Assembly: GCA_037957365.1 (NCBI GenBank)
Contig: JARHVA010002127.1
Span: 1,487,001 to 1,551,000, forward strand
DNA: 64,000 nt
Direction of reading: 5' to 3'
From: Torreya grandis
Taxonomy: Eukaryota; Streptophyta; Pinopsida; Cupressales; Taxaceae
A model generated the notes under the pieces. That model was not told the DNA's origin and searched no databases. It worked only from the letters and a program-made list of their open reading frames with translations. Shown piece by piece: positions 1-11,596 of the stretch. Numbering within the stretch: the first letter of the stretch is position 1; every line of letters begins with the position of its first letter. A program made the position numbers and the translations under genes.

Positions 1-550
1 CATTGTCAAAGAGATCGTTGCTATTGTCTGCCATGATGCTTGGTAGGGGAACATTATTTTGATTTATAATATCAATGTTTCTGACTTGTCTCCTTTCCTC
101 TGACAAATGGAAAAGTGCACAAACATACATTTATTTTGTTAGCATGTCAATGTAATCTATTCAGATGTAAATGGGGTAAGGATGAATGAAGAATTTTACT
201 AAACTCTATTGTTCTTAAGGCCTAATATGGCCATCATCAAACATATCTTAGATAAATGTCCTCTTTGATGTTCATTGCCAAATTCCGTTGGGAGTGAGGC
301 CACTATTGTTCCTACTCATAAATTAATATGGCTAAGGAGGCCCTTCTTAAATCAACATCAATTGCAGGGTTGCCAAGTGAACCTCCAAGTCTAGTTGAAT
401 ATATGAGTTACAAGTGAACCTCCAAGACCAGTTGACTTTCCTTGGAGTTATCAAGCGAAATACCAAGATTGGAGGTATCCTTGTTATCTAAGTGAAATCC
501 CAAGACAGGTAAAATGTTTTTTTGCGTGGTTACCAAAACAACTACCAAGA
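1..550. other. Unassigned non-coding sequence with a degenerate repeat
   Basis: I see no convincing coding region. Between about 373 and 520 a phrase of the type CAAGTGAACCTCCAAG recurs four times in increasingly diverged form, spaced about 45-55 bp. This may be the end of a transposon or an old tandem duplication. No function can be given. Confidence 0.4.
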
Positions 551-2393
551 GCTATAGTGCTCCACTATGTGGCGCTCATTTTGTAGGCACACCTAGTGCA
601 TTTTTTGACTGTATTATTTCATTTTTCCACCTTATTCCTAGTAGGACTTATGTATTTTGATTAGGCTAGGTTGTATAATGATGTTTTTATACTTTCAGGC
701 ATGTTGAGACATGATACAAATGACTTCGACATTATCATAGACTTATTGGATCTTGGTTTTTTTATATGGGGCATTTATCATGATGTGGCATTTTATCAAT
801 GTAACATGCTTCAATTTTTTAATGATGTGCTATGATTTGAATTGTCGTGGATAATTGAGATTTGATTTCACCATGTTATATTTGAGGTATCGTGATGCCA
901 TTTGGTTGATGTGCAGATCATATGATCCAAACCAAGAATGTGTAGGGTTAATGGGGGTGTACGTTTCCATAAGAGAGAAATTGAGTTGACCTAGTAGTGG
1001 GGTGGCTCCAGAAACGAACAATTTAGGACAGAAAGGACTTGATGAATGGAGTCTTTGTGGAAAATGCTGTCTGGTGACCATAAACTACTAAACACAACAT
1101 ATTTAGAGATAGTGCATTTTGGTCAAAGTTGGCTGACCAGTTGACTTGACATGGTGAGTGGACATTCCATGTGGCACAAATTATTTAATCCGGAATTACA
1201 TGTATATGGATTTCAAAACATTATGGGTGAAAACCCATATATCTAAGCACATACTTTAATGGTGCTCAGAAGGGAAGTACCTTTATTAAAGGGAAAGCCC
1301 AAAGTCATCAATAGGGGCTCCATCCTAACCTGTAGCAGTGGGAAATCAGAGATGAAAAAGGGAAAGATTTGGGGCCATGGATCGAGATTCGATCAACGGT
1401 GAAAACAAACTTTTGAAGTGCCTTTGGTAGGGCCAAAATAGCCCTTGAAACGTTTATGAATCTTGATCAATAGTGGCAAGCTTGCAGAAAGTAATAATGT
1501 AGAAGTAAGCTTTATTAAACAATAAAAGCTAGGACAATGAAAAGTGGATAAAGCTTTTAATCTAAGGCATGGTTCTGCTTCTTGAAAGAAACAAAGACTT
1601 GTGCATATAAGTCAAAGAAAGTTGTGAAATTGGAATTGATGCTCATGTCTCATAACCATTAACTCAAAACTTGCAAGATTTAAATACATTCAGCCACTTT
1701 CAAAGAAAATGACATGCGGACATGGGTGACTCTAACAGCCCATGCTCTCATTTATGACAAGGCCTAAATACGCAGTTGGAAAAGAGAAGAAAATGAGGAG
1801 GAAAGCATTATAAAAAGAGGAGAGAAAATTGAATAAGGGGTTGCTAATTTTGTTTGCTTTCAGCTGTATTGGAAAGCAATTTGAGTGATGAGGCAGGAAG
1901 GAGAAATCTGGGGAACAAAGTGAACAAATTGGGGTTTTTAGCTTGCTGGAGGATTGAAGGACTTTATCCTACTACTTAGTCAATTGCCTTGCTGTAATCC
2001 GCGTGACAGAGGTATCTTAAATTTATTGTGCCTATTTTTTTTTAATCGTGGAATGTTGTGGATGTTTAAGCCATCCCATGTGTTTGAAATATTGTCTTTT
2101 ATTGTATTTTCCTTCTCTCTTTACTTTTCTTTATGTATTTGCATTCTTCTGTGTGTGTTTGGGTGGGAGTAAAGTAGAGAGGAGTTAATCGGGTGCAAAT
2201 GCTGCATTCTGGGATTTACTATGAATAGCAAATCGAGAGTTATGAGGCCTTTTTGGATGTTGGAGAGGGGTATTAAGCCCAAACCCAACCTTTCGGGTGT
2301 TAGGAAGCAGAGAGGGGGTTAAGGCCATGCTAACATTCCCATTATCATTCTTTTATTTTTTTGAATTTGGCGGCTTTCGGAGGGGAGCGAGGG
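551..2393 (+). repeat. Diverged LTR-like sequence with a TATA box
   Basis: The segment starts with TATAGTGCTCC, similar to the starts of the LTRs at 31651 and 58933. It shares further scattered blocks in the same order with 31651-33240, for example around 905-925 and the G/A-rich stretch near 2160-2290. A TATA box (TTATAAAAAG) lies at 1808-1817. I read it as an old LTR of the same broad family, later interrupted by the solo LTR at 2394 and by element 1. The right end is not resolved. It may continue past 3531 and 24173. Confidence 0.35.
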
Positions 2394-3530
2394 TGTCATC
2401 TCCCTCTTTTGATAGGGACATCGTGGAAGACCCTTAGCCTTAAAACTATTCCCGGGGGCTAAGGGACAAGTATAAAGGGAAGTGAGTGTTGAATGTTTTA
2501 TTTGAATATTTGTAAAAGTACTTTTTTGAAAAGTACTTTATGTTTCTTATTTCACTTAAAGAGTGGACCTTGAAGAGTCACAAAGGCTTAAGTGATTTTA
2601 AGAAAAGATTATAAGGAAAGGTTTTTTAAAACATTTTCTAAATTACTCTCCCTTTCTTTTTTTGGGCGCCACACTTGGAGGGATACAAAAATGAAGAAGA
2701 ATCATTTGGTGAGGGCATGTTATGATTGATATTCAAATTTGGTCATTAAGCACAAACGTTTGAGCCATTACCTTGAAGATGAAACCTTCAAGCAAGAAAG
2801 GAGTGGGGATGCCAACCCTCATTGCTTAACTAGGGCAACTTCACCTTGAGGTTGTATTTGCACCTAATTATTCAAAAAATACAAAAATATTGCATTGAAA
2901 GTGGGGCGACTAGGGTTTGGAACCGTGGAAGCTGTTTGCAAGGGACGAAGACCCCTCATTGGAGGGTTGCGTGGATTGAGGTGCCCGAATTGATTATTTC
3001 GAGCTAGGACAATCTGACTTGAGAGCTGGTTTGAGCATTTTGAGACCTATTTTTAGGTCTAAACATATTTTGATTTTTATTACAATATTTTTGCAGTGTG
3101 GCAACCTATTTGTGAGGTATTTCAGTATATTTTGAAGGATATATTGCCCTCAAAATATTCAGTAATTATTATATATATTTTTCAGCTTGGGTGAATTGTT
3201 TGAAAGGGTTTGTGGCTCCTAAATACTTTCAGTTTTTCATCATAAATTCGACCTTTTAAATCTGCGATTTTTATGCAAATTTATGAAGGGTTTGACAAGA
3301 TTTTTGGCATAGGTTTGAAAGGAAAAAATCTGATTTGAAGGGCTATACTTTCATGTTTTGAGCAACGGCTAATTGATTGGGGTTCGACATATTTTTAAGC
3401 TATTTTTAAAGTATATTTGAGGGGTTGACAGCTAAGATTTGCTGCAATTAAATCAGAAATTTTTCAATTTGAAGTAGGGTTTTTAAATATTTTTAATTTT
3501 CAGCTAATCACCTCTTTTGGACACATTACA
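2394..3530 (+). repeat. Solo LTR related to the LTRs of element B
   Basis: It begins TGTCATCTCCCTC and ends GGACACATTACA. The first ~300 bp align by eye with the LTR of element B at 24722 (the CTTTTGATAGGGACAT start, the shared block GGGCGCCACACTTGGAGGG, and the adjoining text). The rest is more diverged. The flanking pentamers are GAGGG (2389-2393) and GGGGG (3531-3535), a TSD with one mismatch. No internal region is attached, so it is a solo LTR left by LTR-LTR recombination. Confidence 0.7.
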
Positions 3531-3630
3531 GGGGGGAGGGTGAAGCCCAAAGCACAAACATATTTGATTATTGATTTGCTTGTTTGATTTTGGAGGGTGG
3601 TGACCCTGAAGCCGTATCTATACTATGATT

Positions 3631-4737
3631 TGTAATGTCCTCAAATTAGGGATATTTTTTGAATTTTGAAATTTACTGCAAACCCTATATGAAAATCAGT
3701 TTTCTGATTTTTCCAACAACAAACTCTAGCTGAATTCACCCCTTTAAAAATGGCACAAAATTAGGATAAACCCAATGCACCAATTGGGGTTTTCAACAAG
3801 CAAGTTTTGTCTTTCAAAAACATGAATTTTCCTCCAAACCCTAGGCATCCCAATTAAAAATATTTATCTATATTTATGGTTGATTTATCATGCATCAAAC
3901 ACTTAATGAAATCGCCATAAAATTGCACACAATTGACTAAATAATTATGCTGAATTTATTATGAATTTATGAATATATTTGAGGTCCCAAAGTCCTCCAA
4001 AACCTTCACAAAAATCTGAATTAATTTAGAAATAATAGTAGAAAATTGCAGAATAATATTTCGATTTGGAATAGTCAATCAAAACCTCATAAACAACTCC
4101 CAAACAATTCGTCCTAGCTGAAATTGAATATATCCAGCCTTAGATCCAAACACAACCCTAGAAAATAGGGGGCGTCAACTTGAAAATCCAACTTTGGGCC
4201 TCCAAACCCTAGTTGCCACCTTTCCAAGCTATTCACCCCACTTGGAAACCCTTATTTTTTGTCTTTTCTGAATTTTGATGAATAATGACAGCTCCTAGAT
4301 GAAGTGGCCCCATGGAAGAATGAGGATTTTCATCCTCAATCTCTTTGCTTGAAGATTTTCGTTTTCAAGTCCAAAGCTCAAGCTTTTTCATGCTCAACTT
4401 GTAAATTCAAATTATGATTCAAAATGCCCTTCAACAAGAACCCTCAAATGCTTTAATATTTCTCCCCAAGTGAAGCACCCAATTTGGGGGGGAAATATCT
4501 TTGTTGATCTTTTTTCAAAATATAAAAAGAATACATTTTATAATTCACTTAAGTGGATTAATACTCATGACCCTTAAAAAGACCCCAACTTAAATGAAAT
4601 TATAACAATAAAGTGCTTTTACAATTATTCTTTACAAAACCAAATGTTTCCCTTTTTTTATTTTTCCCTTAGCCCTTGGGAAATTAGGCAAGGCTAAAGG
4701 TCTTCAATGGTGTCATGTCCAAAAGAGGGACATGACA
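3631..4737 (-). repeat. 3' LTR of element 1
   Basis: On the plus strand it reads TGTAATGTCC...GGGACATGACA. In element orientation it starts TGTCATGTCCC and ends GGACATTACA. The first bases form a 9-bp inverted repeat (GTCATGTCC / GGACATGAC) around a CTCTTTT loop. Its right boundary abuts the polypurine tract. Confidence 0.9.
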
Positions 4738-4775
4738 ATCCTCCTCGCCCAAAATTGCTTGTCCTCAAACAATAA
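4738..4775 (-). other. Polypurine tract of element 1 and conserved 3' terminus
   Basis: In element orientation GGGCGAGGAGGAT directly precedes the 3' LTR. Just upstream is TTGAGGACAAGCAATTTTGG. This reads as the LEDKQF-type codons that end the polyprotein of the chromovirus at 16205-16240, although no polymerase is present here. Confidence 0.75.
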
Positions 4776-4880
4776 AAACAACTAATGGGCTTGAAGCCCT
4801 CCTTGATTCTCGACTTCTCCCATGGGAGTTAGATCTCTTGATGAAACTCTTTACTGCTATATGTGAAGGTTTTTGGCTGT

Positions 4881-5402
4881 TTATATAATCTGGGAATGAA
4901 ATAACAGCAGCGTCCCATTTTCCTTTTTTTTTCCATGGAGATCCCATAACTCAAATGTGCCAAAAAGATGCAAAAGAGAAATAACTCCTCCGAAATGACA
5001 ACATGGAGATGGCTGGAAAAAGTGTATTCCAGCAAAGAAATCTTCAACTTTTTGGGCCTTGATTGCCCTTATCTCAGCACCTACACAAGACACAAACATA
5101 TTAGTCAAAACATGGATCCTTTGCTTCTCTTCAATGCTTGCACACTTGATAGTGCCCTCCATGTGTGAAAGTGTTGGGGACATATATGTGGCTGCCCTTG
5201 AGAACATAGAAGGGGTGTTCATGTTGCCCACACATCCAAAAGTGACCTCAAGGTTCCAAAATCTTCCCTTTAAAGGAGCTGGAAATCCTCTTACTTTGCT
5301 GGAAATCCACTTTTTGTCAAAAGACCCTCTACACATGCCTACATATTTCAAAAGAAAGGCAGGACCAGTGTATTCCTTTTGATATGTTGGCTGTATATGC
5401 AC
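4881..5402 (-). pseudogene. Conserved 3' tail module of the RT-less elements, unknown function
   Basis: This is a 173-codon open frame on the minus strand, between the gag-protease region and the polypurine tract, where pol would normally lie. Around residues 97-130 it reads LTNMFVSCVGAEIRAIK followed by VEDFFAGIHFF. Element B carries a clearly related segment at about 29411-29520 (LTNMFASCADKDIGAIK, then IEDYLAGIPFF). The two elements have different gag halves, so a shared coding-type tail is notable. It resembles no retroelement enzyme I know. It could be a remnant of an extra ORF or a non-coding region that happens to be open. The frame is open in both copies, but the ends do not match, so I call it a remnant. 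Confidence 0.5.
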
Positions 5403-5493
5403 ATTACAGCCTTAGAAGCATCCCAAAAAATCAACCTTTTTACTCCCAACTTGCTCCATGATGAATCTACCACCTTAACCATCTCAAAAGGGG

Positions 5494-7140
5494 TCAAAAC
5501 GAAGCTATGTACCCTTGTAGAAGAGCTAGAACTATCACAATAGATATAACAAGAAGATGTACCACAGCTGCTTTAAAGAAAAAGTCTATTTGAACTTTAG
5601 ACATTGCGTACATATTACCTTGGCAAACATCTATCAACTCCTTAGAGTCTCCCATGTGATACGACAAACCTTTCTCTATTTGCAACAAGAGAGTAACATT
5701 GAACCATGTTGAAAGCATATCTTGAATGGATGTATCATTGAGATGCAAGCAATCTTGCATTGATATCCTTATGTATGCCTTATGTTTTACTCTTTGCTCT
5801 ACCTTGACAACACCCAAAATCATGTATAGAATATATTTTGTGCAAATCAAAGACTCAAACTTACAAATTAGAGAGGGCTGTACCATACTTGCACTGTCTA
5901 ATCTCTTGTCATGAAATAAGTGCCCCAACTCACATGCATTTCCAGAACTTGTCATGGGCTGTAGTATGCCAAGAAAATTGAATTTTGTCTCTTTAGTAGG
6001 TAGCTGCTTTGGTTTTACAAACTCAGATTTTTCTGAGTGTGAATAATGCTGATTATTCACATGATTTTCTGATTTTTTTGTACAACAATTCTGATTTTGC
6101 TCACGAACTTCTGATTTTTTTGAGCAATAAAATTCTGTTTTTTCTGAGTCTATCCAAGGTCTTCTCTCATTGCAAAATTCAGACCTATCTTCATTCCTTA
6201 TCAACTGAAAATTTCTTTTTCCATGGGCCTGCTTAGCATCTTCATTTCCAGAATTTGTTAAACCCAAAAAACAAGGAAATAAATGTTCTTTTGCATACCT
6301 TTTTGGCTGTTCCAGATTAGAAAGGGCATTCTTTTTCACTGTCCCTATCAAATTCTTCTTGGGGAAGACTCTTTCCATGGCCTTTGATGTCATCTCCAAT
6401 GGCATCTTATCATTCAAACTGTGCAAGACCACTTTTTTTCCATTCCTTTCGAATTCAAGCTCCATGGTTTGGTAATTCTGTGTGTACTCTTCAAGGGAGT
6501 GCAACCATTGGATGCCTAGAACAAGATTGGTTTCTCCAATGCCAACCACATAAAAATCATCCTCTATGGAGTGTGTCTCCAACATGATGCTAAGCTTGGG
6601 GACCTTAGCGGTGCAAGGGATGATGAAGCCATCTGCCACAGTCACACGAAAACCCTTGAATTCAATGGGTTGAAGCCCACATGCAACAATTAAACTTTTA
6701 TCAATAAAATGGGTGGCCCCACTATCAATGAGAATTGTAACATCCTTACCTTTCAATTTTCCTTTCACACGAAAAGGGTAGTATCTAGGAGTCCTCGATA
6801 ATGAAGCAAAGGTGCTACTCATATTCTCTCCTCCAAGGATCTTCAAATGCTCTTCCTCATAGATGGCTGCCCCTTCCTCTTCTTCTTCATCCGGATGCAC
6901 CTCAATGCAGTGCACTTGTCCCTTCCCACAACAATGATGACCTGGTATCCAAGGGTCTCTATAATCAAAACAAAGCTCTTTCCTTCTTTCATTGCTCCAT
7001 CTTGGTAGTTGTCTTTGCTGCCCCAAACCCTGCTGGTTTGGCTTACCAAACTGCCCTAAACCTTGCTGGTTTGGCCTATCAAATTGCCCCAAAGGAGCTA
7101 TTTTTGTGGCCCAAAAGTGCTGCCCCTTAGCTGCCCCCAT
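5494..7140 (-). CDS. Gag C-terminus and retropepsin-like protease of element 1
   Basis: A 548-codon open frame. The N-terminal part is rich in Gln, Gly, Pro and Asn with a repeated NQQGLGQ phrase. At about residues 57-70 there is a degenerate zinc knuckle (CFDYRDPWIPGHHC) in which the second Cys has become Tyr. The protease follows: ILIDSGATHFID with the DSGA catalytic triad intact at about residues 136-147, then VLGIQWL about 70 residues later, the usual second retropepsin motif. From about residue 250 there is no RT. Instead there is a long hydrophilic linker with repeated SEKSEF/KKSE phrases and a hydrophobic C-terminus. The frame is long for this decayed neighbourhood. The ATG at 7140 is only the first in the frame. 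The gag reading continues upstream in broken frames. Confidence 0.7.
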   Translation of the reverse strand: MGAAKGQHFWATKIAPLGQFDRPNQQGLGQFGKPNQQGLGQQRQLPRWSNERRKELCFDYRDPWIPGHHCCGKGQVHCIEVHPDEEEEEGAAIYEEEHLKILGGENMSSTFASLSRTPRYYPFRVKGKLKGKDVTILIDSGATHFIDKSLIVACGLQPIEFKGFRVTVADGFIIPCTAKVPKLSIMLETHSIEDDFYVVGIGETNLVLGIQWLHSLEEYTQNYQTMELEFERNGKKVVLHSLNDKMPLEMTSKAMERVFPKKNLIGTVKKNALSNLEQPKRYAKEHLFPCFLGLTNSGNEDAKQAHGKRNFQLIRNEDRSEFCNERRPWIDSEKTEFYCSKKSEVREQNQNCCTKKSENHVNNQHYSHSEKSEFVKPKQLPTKETKFNFLGILQPMTSSGNACELGHLFHDKRLDSASMVQPSLICKFESLICTKYILYMILGVVKVEQRVKHKAYIRISMQDCLHLNDTSIQDMLSTWFNVTLLLQIEKGLSYHMGDSKELIDVCQGNMYAMSKVQIDFFFKAAVVHLLVISIVIVLALLQGYIASF

Positions 7141-8062
7141 TTATTATCACTTGGCTGTCCAAAAGGTCCAAAAGAGTTAGTTTTTTGTGAAACAAAGGGC
7201 ATAATTTTACCTTGGGGTGCTGAAGACTCAAGATCAAGGGCCTTTTGAATGGCTCTTTGAAGAGGTGGGTCAAAAGCCTTAACCAAACCTCTAATAGAAT
7301 CAACCAAATCCTCCATAAATAAAACTACCTATCTCCTTTCTGAAACATCTATTACGATGATTGAAAGCCTCCAAAATTCAATCACATACTCCTCTACTAT
7401 ACCCTTTTGTCTCAATTGAGCCAACTCTTTAAAGTGTAATTCCAAATCAGCTCTATCAAATCTCTCAATGATCTTTTTACTGGATTCTTTATAGGATTGA
7501 CTAAGTTGATGTCCTTGAGTGATCAACCCATGATACCATCATTCATAGGCAGCCCCTTCTAAATGCAAAGTAGCAAACTGAATTGCCTCCTTTTCCATCA
7601 TAGGCCTAAGTGAAAAGTAGGCGTCTAGCTTTTGAATTCAAGCCCTATTCAAGCTCTTAGGAGGACCGTCAAAATTGGAAAGTGAAAACTTTTCCAAAGC
7701 ATGAAGTCCTCCTTGGCTGCCCTTGTGCTTTTGGCCAACCCTATTGCCTCCAAGTTGCCCATGCTTCCATGATGTAAATGCTGAAAAATCCATTTGATCC
7801 CTGAAAGGAGCGAGATAAGTCATGTACTCATCATAGTCCTTCAATAAACTATCTCTCAATGTTGGTTGCTCTTCCCTTTTTGGAATGGCAACTTCTTTTT
7901 GCAGAAAAGTATGCTAGTTAGGCCTACATGTGGCTTCTCCATTCCCTTTAAGGGGTTGATCCGTGAGGTTGTGCTTCCAAAAGCACTACCATCCCCATTG
8001 GATGGTTTGTCACCCCTCATTTCTTTCACAATACGGACAAATTTCGCTATCATAGCCATCAT
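7098..8062 (-). pseudogene. Gag N-terminal and capsid region of element 1, frame-broken
   Basis: Successive minus-strand frames (8062-7856, 7859-7638, 7526-7329, 7316-7098) together give a plant Ty3/gypsy Gag. The capsid-like core is seen in EAIQFATLHLEGAAYEWW and in the stretch around RFDRADLELHFKELAQLRQ, which matches the Gag of element 3 (RFDTKDPELQFKELAQLK). At least one stop (after 7638) and frame changes near 7526 and 7316 break it. It overlaps the following open frame at its 3' end. It is not translatable as one protein. Confidence 0.75.
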
Positions 8063-8256
8063 TTGTTCTTGAGCCTATGTGTATTTGTCAAACCTTTGTT
8101 GCTCTCTGTTTTCAGCCTCATCCCTTGGCTAATCCAAATGAGATATTGGTTCTACTTGATTTTCTTCAACATTTTTTTTGCTTCCAAGGTAATACCTTAG
8201 TTCTTTGTCACCCTCTTGCATGAATCACTTCGGAAACCCATAACTAGCTAAGATAT

Positions 8257-8269
8257 GGCTCTGATACCA
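8257..8269 (-). other. Primer-binding site of element 1 (initiator Met-tRNA)
   Basis: In element orientation TGGTATCAGAGCC follows the LTR end after one base. It is complementary to the 3' end of plant initiator tRNA-Met. Confidence 0.9.
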
Positions 8270-8270
8270 T

Positions 8271-8527
8271 TGTAATGTCCCCAAATTAAAGATATTAATG
8301 AATTCAGAAATTTATTGCAAATCCTATATGAAAATCAGTTTTCTAATTTTTTCAACAAACCCTAGTTGAATTTATCTCTTCAAAAATAGCACAAAATTAG
8401 GATAAACCCAACACACCAATTGGGGTTTTCAGCAAACAAGTTTTGCCTTTCAAAATCATGAATTTTCCTGCAAACCCTAGGCATCCTAATTATAAATATT
8501 TATCTATATTTGTCGCTGATTTATCAT
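8271..8527 (-). repeat. 5' LTR of element 1, first part
   Basis: This aligns with 3631-3887 of the intact LTR (TGTAATGTCC start on the plus strand). It stops at ATCAT, the target-site duplication of element 2. The remainder resumes at 23318. Confidence 0.88.
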
Positions 8528-8787
8528 TTTAATGTTCCCTTTATGACATAACACACATGGGGTCCTTAGCCTTAGATTGTTCTCAAAAGGCTTAAGGAAA
8601 AAAGGAAATGGGAACATTGGGGGCCCACTTGAAGAGCAATTATTGAAAATGTACTTTATAAATTCTAATTTGCACTTGAGTTATGAAAAGTACTTTGTTC
8701 TAATTTCTACTTAAGTTGGGGCCTTTTTGAGGGTCATGGGTGCCCAAGTCTTAAAGGGGAATTATAAGACACGCTCTTTTAATATTT
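8528..8787 (+). repeat. 5' LTR of element 2, first part
   Basis: This matches the start of the 3' LTR at 21976. The expected TG at the very end has mutated to TT, and the following text (GACATAACACACATGGGG) is the same. It ends at GAAAG (8788-8792), the TSD of element 3. Confidence 0.87.
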
Positions 8788-8792
8788 GAAAG

Positions 8793-10046
8793 TGTAATGT
8801 CCCCTCTTTAGCAATTGTCAGCTATGTTGCCGCTAGCCTAGTTTTGCACGATCCCGAGGGTTAGCGAGGGGTTCAGAGGGATCTTGGAGTGATTTGGCCT
8901 AGTCATTCATAGTTTGAGGCCAATTGGAGTTTGTTTGTGGAGTCTTTGGATGGAATTACTATTTATAGTAAGTTGATTGGGCATTAGAGTTGGCATATTT
9001 CTAATGATTGGACTTGAAGCTTCGCATCGAGAGCTTTCCGACAAGCTATCACTTCATTTCGAGTCCGATTGATATATTATTTTAATATTTGAAGTTTATT
9101 AAAATAGTATTTAAATTAAATGTTAAAATGATGAAGTGTTACATTAATATTATATATTTTGGGTTGTGTGTTTGAGAGGGGACGCTCAAGGGAGACATAA
9201 GATGTTATTTTATTTTAAAACACTTTATCCCACATTGCTTGTGAAAAGTGGGTCAACCCTATGAAGTGGAAATAAAAGGAGAGCTGGTGGCCATTGTTCA
9301 GCAGGTTGAATATGAGAAGAAAATTGATGTGTGAGTTTCAGATCCGTTCTTGGCATTAGAGGACGTCTATCTTCTCTTGTGACATTCTAGACGTCATTCT
9401 CTTGGGGTTTGGCCTTTGGAATCCATTGTCATTAGTGTCATTATCAGGCAGATTGGGCGCGTTTCTAGCTACAGGCAGATTTGATGTTTTGCTCATATCT
9501 TCTTCATCACTCATTTGACGTTTATGCTACTTTGGGGGAATGATTTTATGAAGATATTGGACTATTTGAAGACAAAAATACTGTAGCAGCACTGTTCACG
9601 TGGGTACTGTTCATGCGGCACTATTTATGTGGCACTATTCACGTGATTACTATTCATGTGGCACTATTCACGTGATTACTATTCATGTGGCACTATTCAT
9701 GTTGCTGTAGCAACAGGTTTAAATAACATTTGCTGGAGCATTATGTCAATAATATTGGAGCAATTAGTGAGTTGATAATCTGCCATGTATTTGATTTTAT
9801 TAAATTCTGAAAATAACATCTTATCAGTAGTAATACAATTTCCAATCTACATATCATTGTACTTTCTTTTTGTTCATGTTGTGTGATTTTCAATTCTATG
9901 CAAGCAAACAATATAAACGTCCCATTTCCGAAGTCATAAGGGGTTAAATTAGTAAACGGAGGAATAAGGAGTTGGATGCAAACTGTTTGACAAAATTCCT
10001 ATCAGCAGTTGTCTTAGTAATTGGGCATTTAAGGGTGCCCACTACA
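8793..10046 (+). repeat. 5' LTR of element 3
   Basis: Starts TGTAATGTCCCC and ends GCCCACTACA, directly before the primer-binding site. It matches the 3' LTR (16241-17454) over its length. The length difference (1254 vs 1214 bp) is mainly in the ACTATTCACGTG minisatellite at 9591-9712. Confidence 0.93.
9591..9712 (+). repeat. LTR minisatellite, eight units of 14-15 bp
   Basis: Units of the type ACTATTCACGTGATT or ACTATTCATGTGGC follow each other eight times, bracketed by CTGTAGCAGC and GCTGTAGCAAC. Several units hold the G-box CACGTG. The 3' LTR (17042-17112) and the solo LTR (about 14168-14250) have only five units. This may be an enhancer-like array. Confidence 0.8.
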
Positions 10047-10047
10047 G

Positions 10048-10060
10048 TGGTATCAGAGCC
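10048..10060 (+). other. Primer-binding site of element 3 (initiator Met-tRNA)
   Basis: TGGTATCAGAGCC, one base after the LTR end ACTACA. Confidence 0.93.
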
Positions 10061-10326
10061 TAGTTTTCCTGCCATCCTGTGGAGGCATTACAAGAAATTT
10101 AGAACAGCAAGGGAGAGGGAAAAGTATTTGATGAAATGTCAAAACGCTAAAATTAGGTTAAAGAAGTCTGAGCATGCGACAGGGGCCTTATAACTTCCAC
10201 AATACCAGAGTAAGACAAAAGAGGATTTTGGACTTGCAGAGCGAATAGTCTAGTTCATCCGTGGGGGTGGACATAGAATCCAGTCATACAGACACAGAAT
10301 AGATATTCTTTGATCAGGACAACAAT

Positions 10327-11596
10327 ATGGGTGACCGAGATGACAGGAATACAGGTCTAGGCGGAGGCAGGAATACCGGTCCAGATCAGGGGGAGGTAAT
10401 GTTCAGACAATTACTGGATACATTAGAGCAGGGGCAACGTATGCAACAGGAGCAGAATAGGCGAATGGACATGCTGCTGCAGCTTATGGCTAGACAGATG
10501 GGCCTCAATGTTAATCCAGGTGATGCCAATAATGGAAACAATAACAATGGGGGCAATGAGAATAATGAAGGCCGAGGCAACAACAATGGTCCTGAGAATA
10601 ACATTAATGGTAATAATAATGGACATGGCAACAATGGGAATGAGGCTGATAACTTTAGACACGTTGCACGCCCAGCTTGGATAGCGAGCTCGAGACCTCT
10701 TCTACCCACTTTCCCACCTAGAGATCCAGTTCAACTAGTAAACAAACCGCAGATTACTGAGTTACATGATCAGTTCAAGAGGGACTGGGAGGCTAGCGGA
10801 CCAGAGTTTCAGGCGGATATTTCGCTCAGAGATTATATGGACTTTGAGGATGAGACACATGCCTAGAGCGGGAGGGAGGAATCAAAACTTTGAGCTGAGA
10901 AAGAAAGTTGGAAAACTTGCATTACCTTATTATGATGCTTCAGGGAAGATGACTGCACGAGCTTGGGTGCAGAAGGTACATACATACTTGCAGCTGAATC
11001 TTATGCCTGAGGAGGAGGCTATCAAGTATGCGGTTATTCATTTGGATGATCCAGCGCATGAGTGGTGGCACCATGGCATGGTAACCTTGGGGCATAATCA
11101 GATCACATCTTACGAGTTCATTGAGAGACTCATAGAGAGATTTGATACCAAAGATCCCGAGTTACAGTTTAAGGAGTTGGCACAGCTCAAGTAGTGGGGA
11201 TCAGTTGAGACGTATATTAGTGAATTTAAGAGGTTAGCTGTGTTGGTCACAGATATTTTAGAGAGGAGATTAGTAGTGCTGTTTATGGACGGACTCTCAG
11301 ATCCCTTGAGGGGTTGGGTCAAGGGGCATGACCCAGCTACATTACAGGAGGCCACTAAGAAGGCTTGTGACTTAGCACCTTCTTCTTTTACGAGCAGATT
11401 TCAGCATAGGGATTCGCATACGAAGAAGGATAAGGAGAAGGACAAAAAACCTTTTCACAGGGATGCTCAGCCAAAAAGGGATAATAAGTTGGACAGTGAC
11501 ACCCTGAATGAGTTGAGGAGGAAGAAGCTATGTTTTCATTGCAGAGAGCCTTGGGACTTATCTCATAAGTGCCCTCTCAAGGCTAAGGCAAATTAA
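10327..11596 (+). pseudogene. gag: Gag of element 3 (capsid and zinc knuckle), frameshifted
   Basis: Gag starts at ATG 10327 (MGDRDDRNTG). It has a low-complexity Asn/Gly-rich stretch at about residues 62-108, then runs into a stop at 10864. The capsid part continues in the next frame from about 10766, with the typical core AIKYAVIHLDDPAHEWWHHG and RFDTKDPELQFKELAQLK. A TAG at 11192 interrupts it. The frame then continues to a zinc knuckle CFHCREPWDLSHKC (CX2CX7HXC, as in plant chromovirus Gag) near 11530-11571 and a TAA at 11594. Gag forms the virus-like particle and packages RNA. The protease-RT frame follows in the same phase directly after the TAA, so gag and pol were probably one polyprotein. 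Confidence 0.88.

Noticed and set aside
10048..10060. tRNA genes at the TGGTATCAGAGCC sites
   Set aside because: Only the 3' complementary part is present, next to LTR ends. These are primer-binding sites.
10386..10709. Minus-strand open frames opposite gag of element 3
   Set aside because: They mirror the Asn/Gly-rich plus-strand reading and have no motif.
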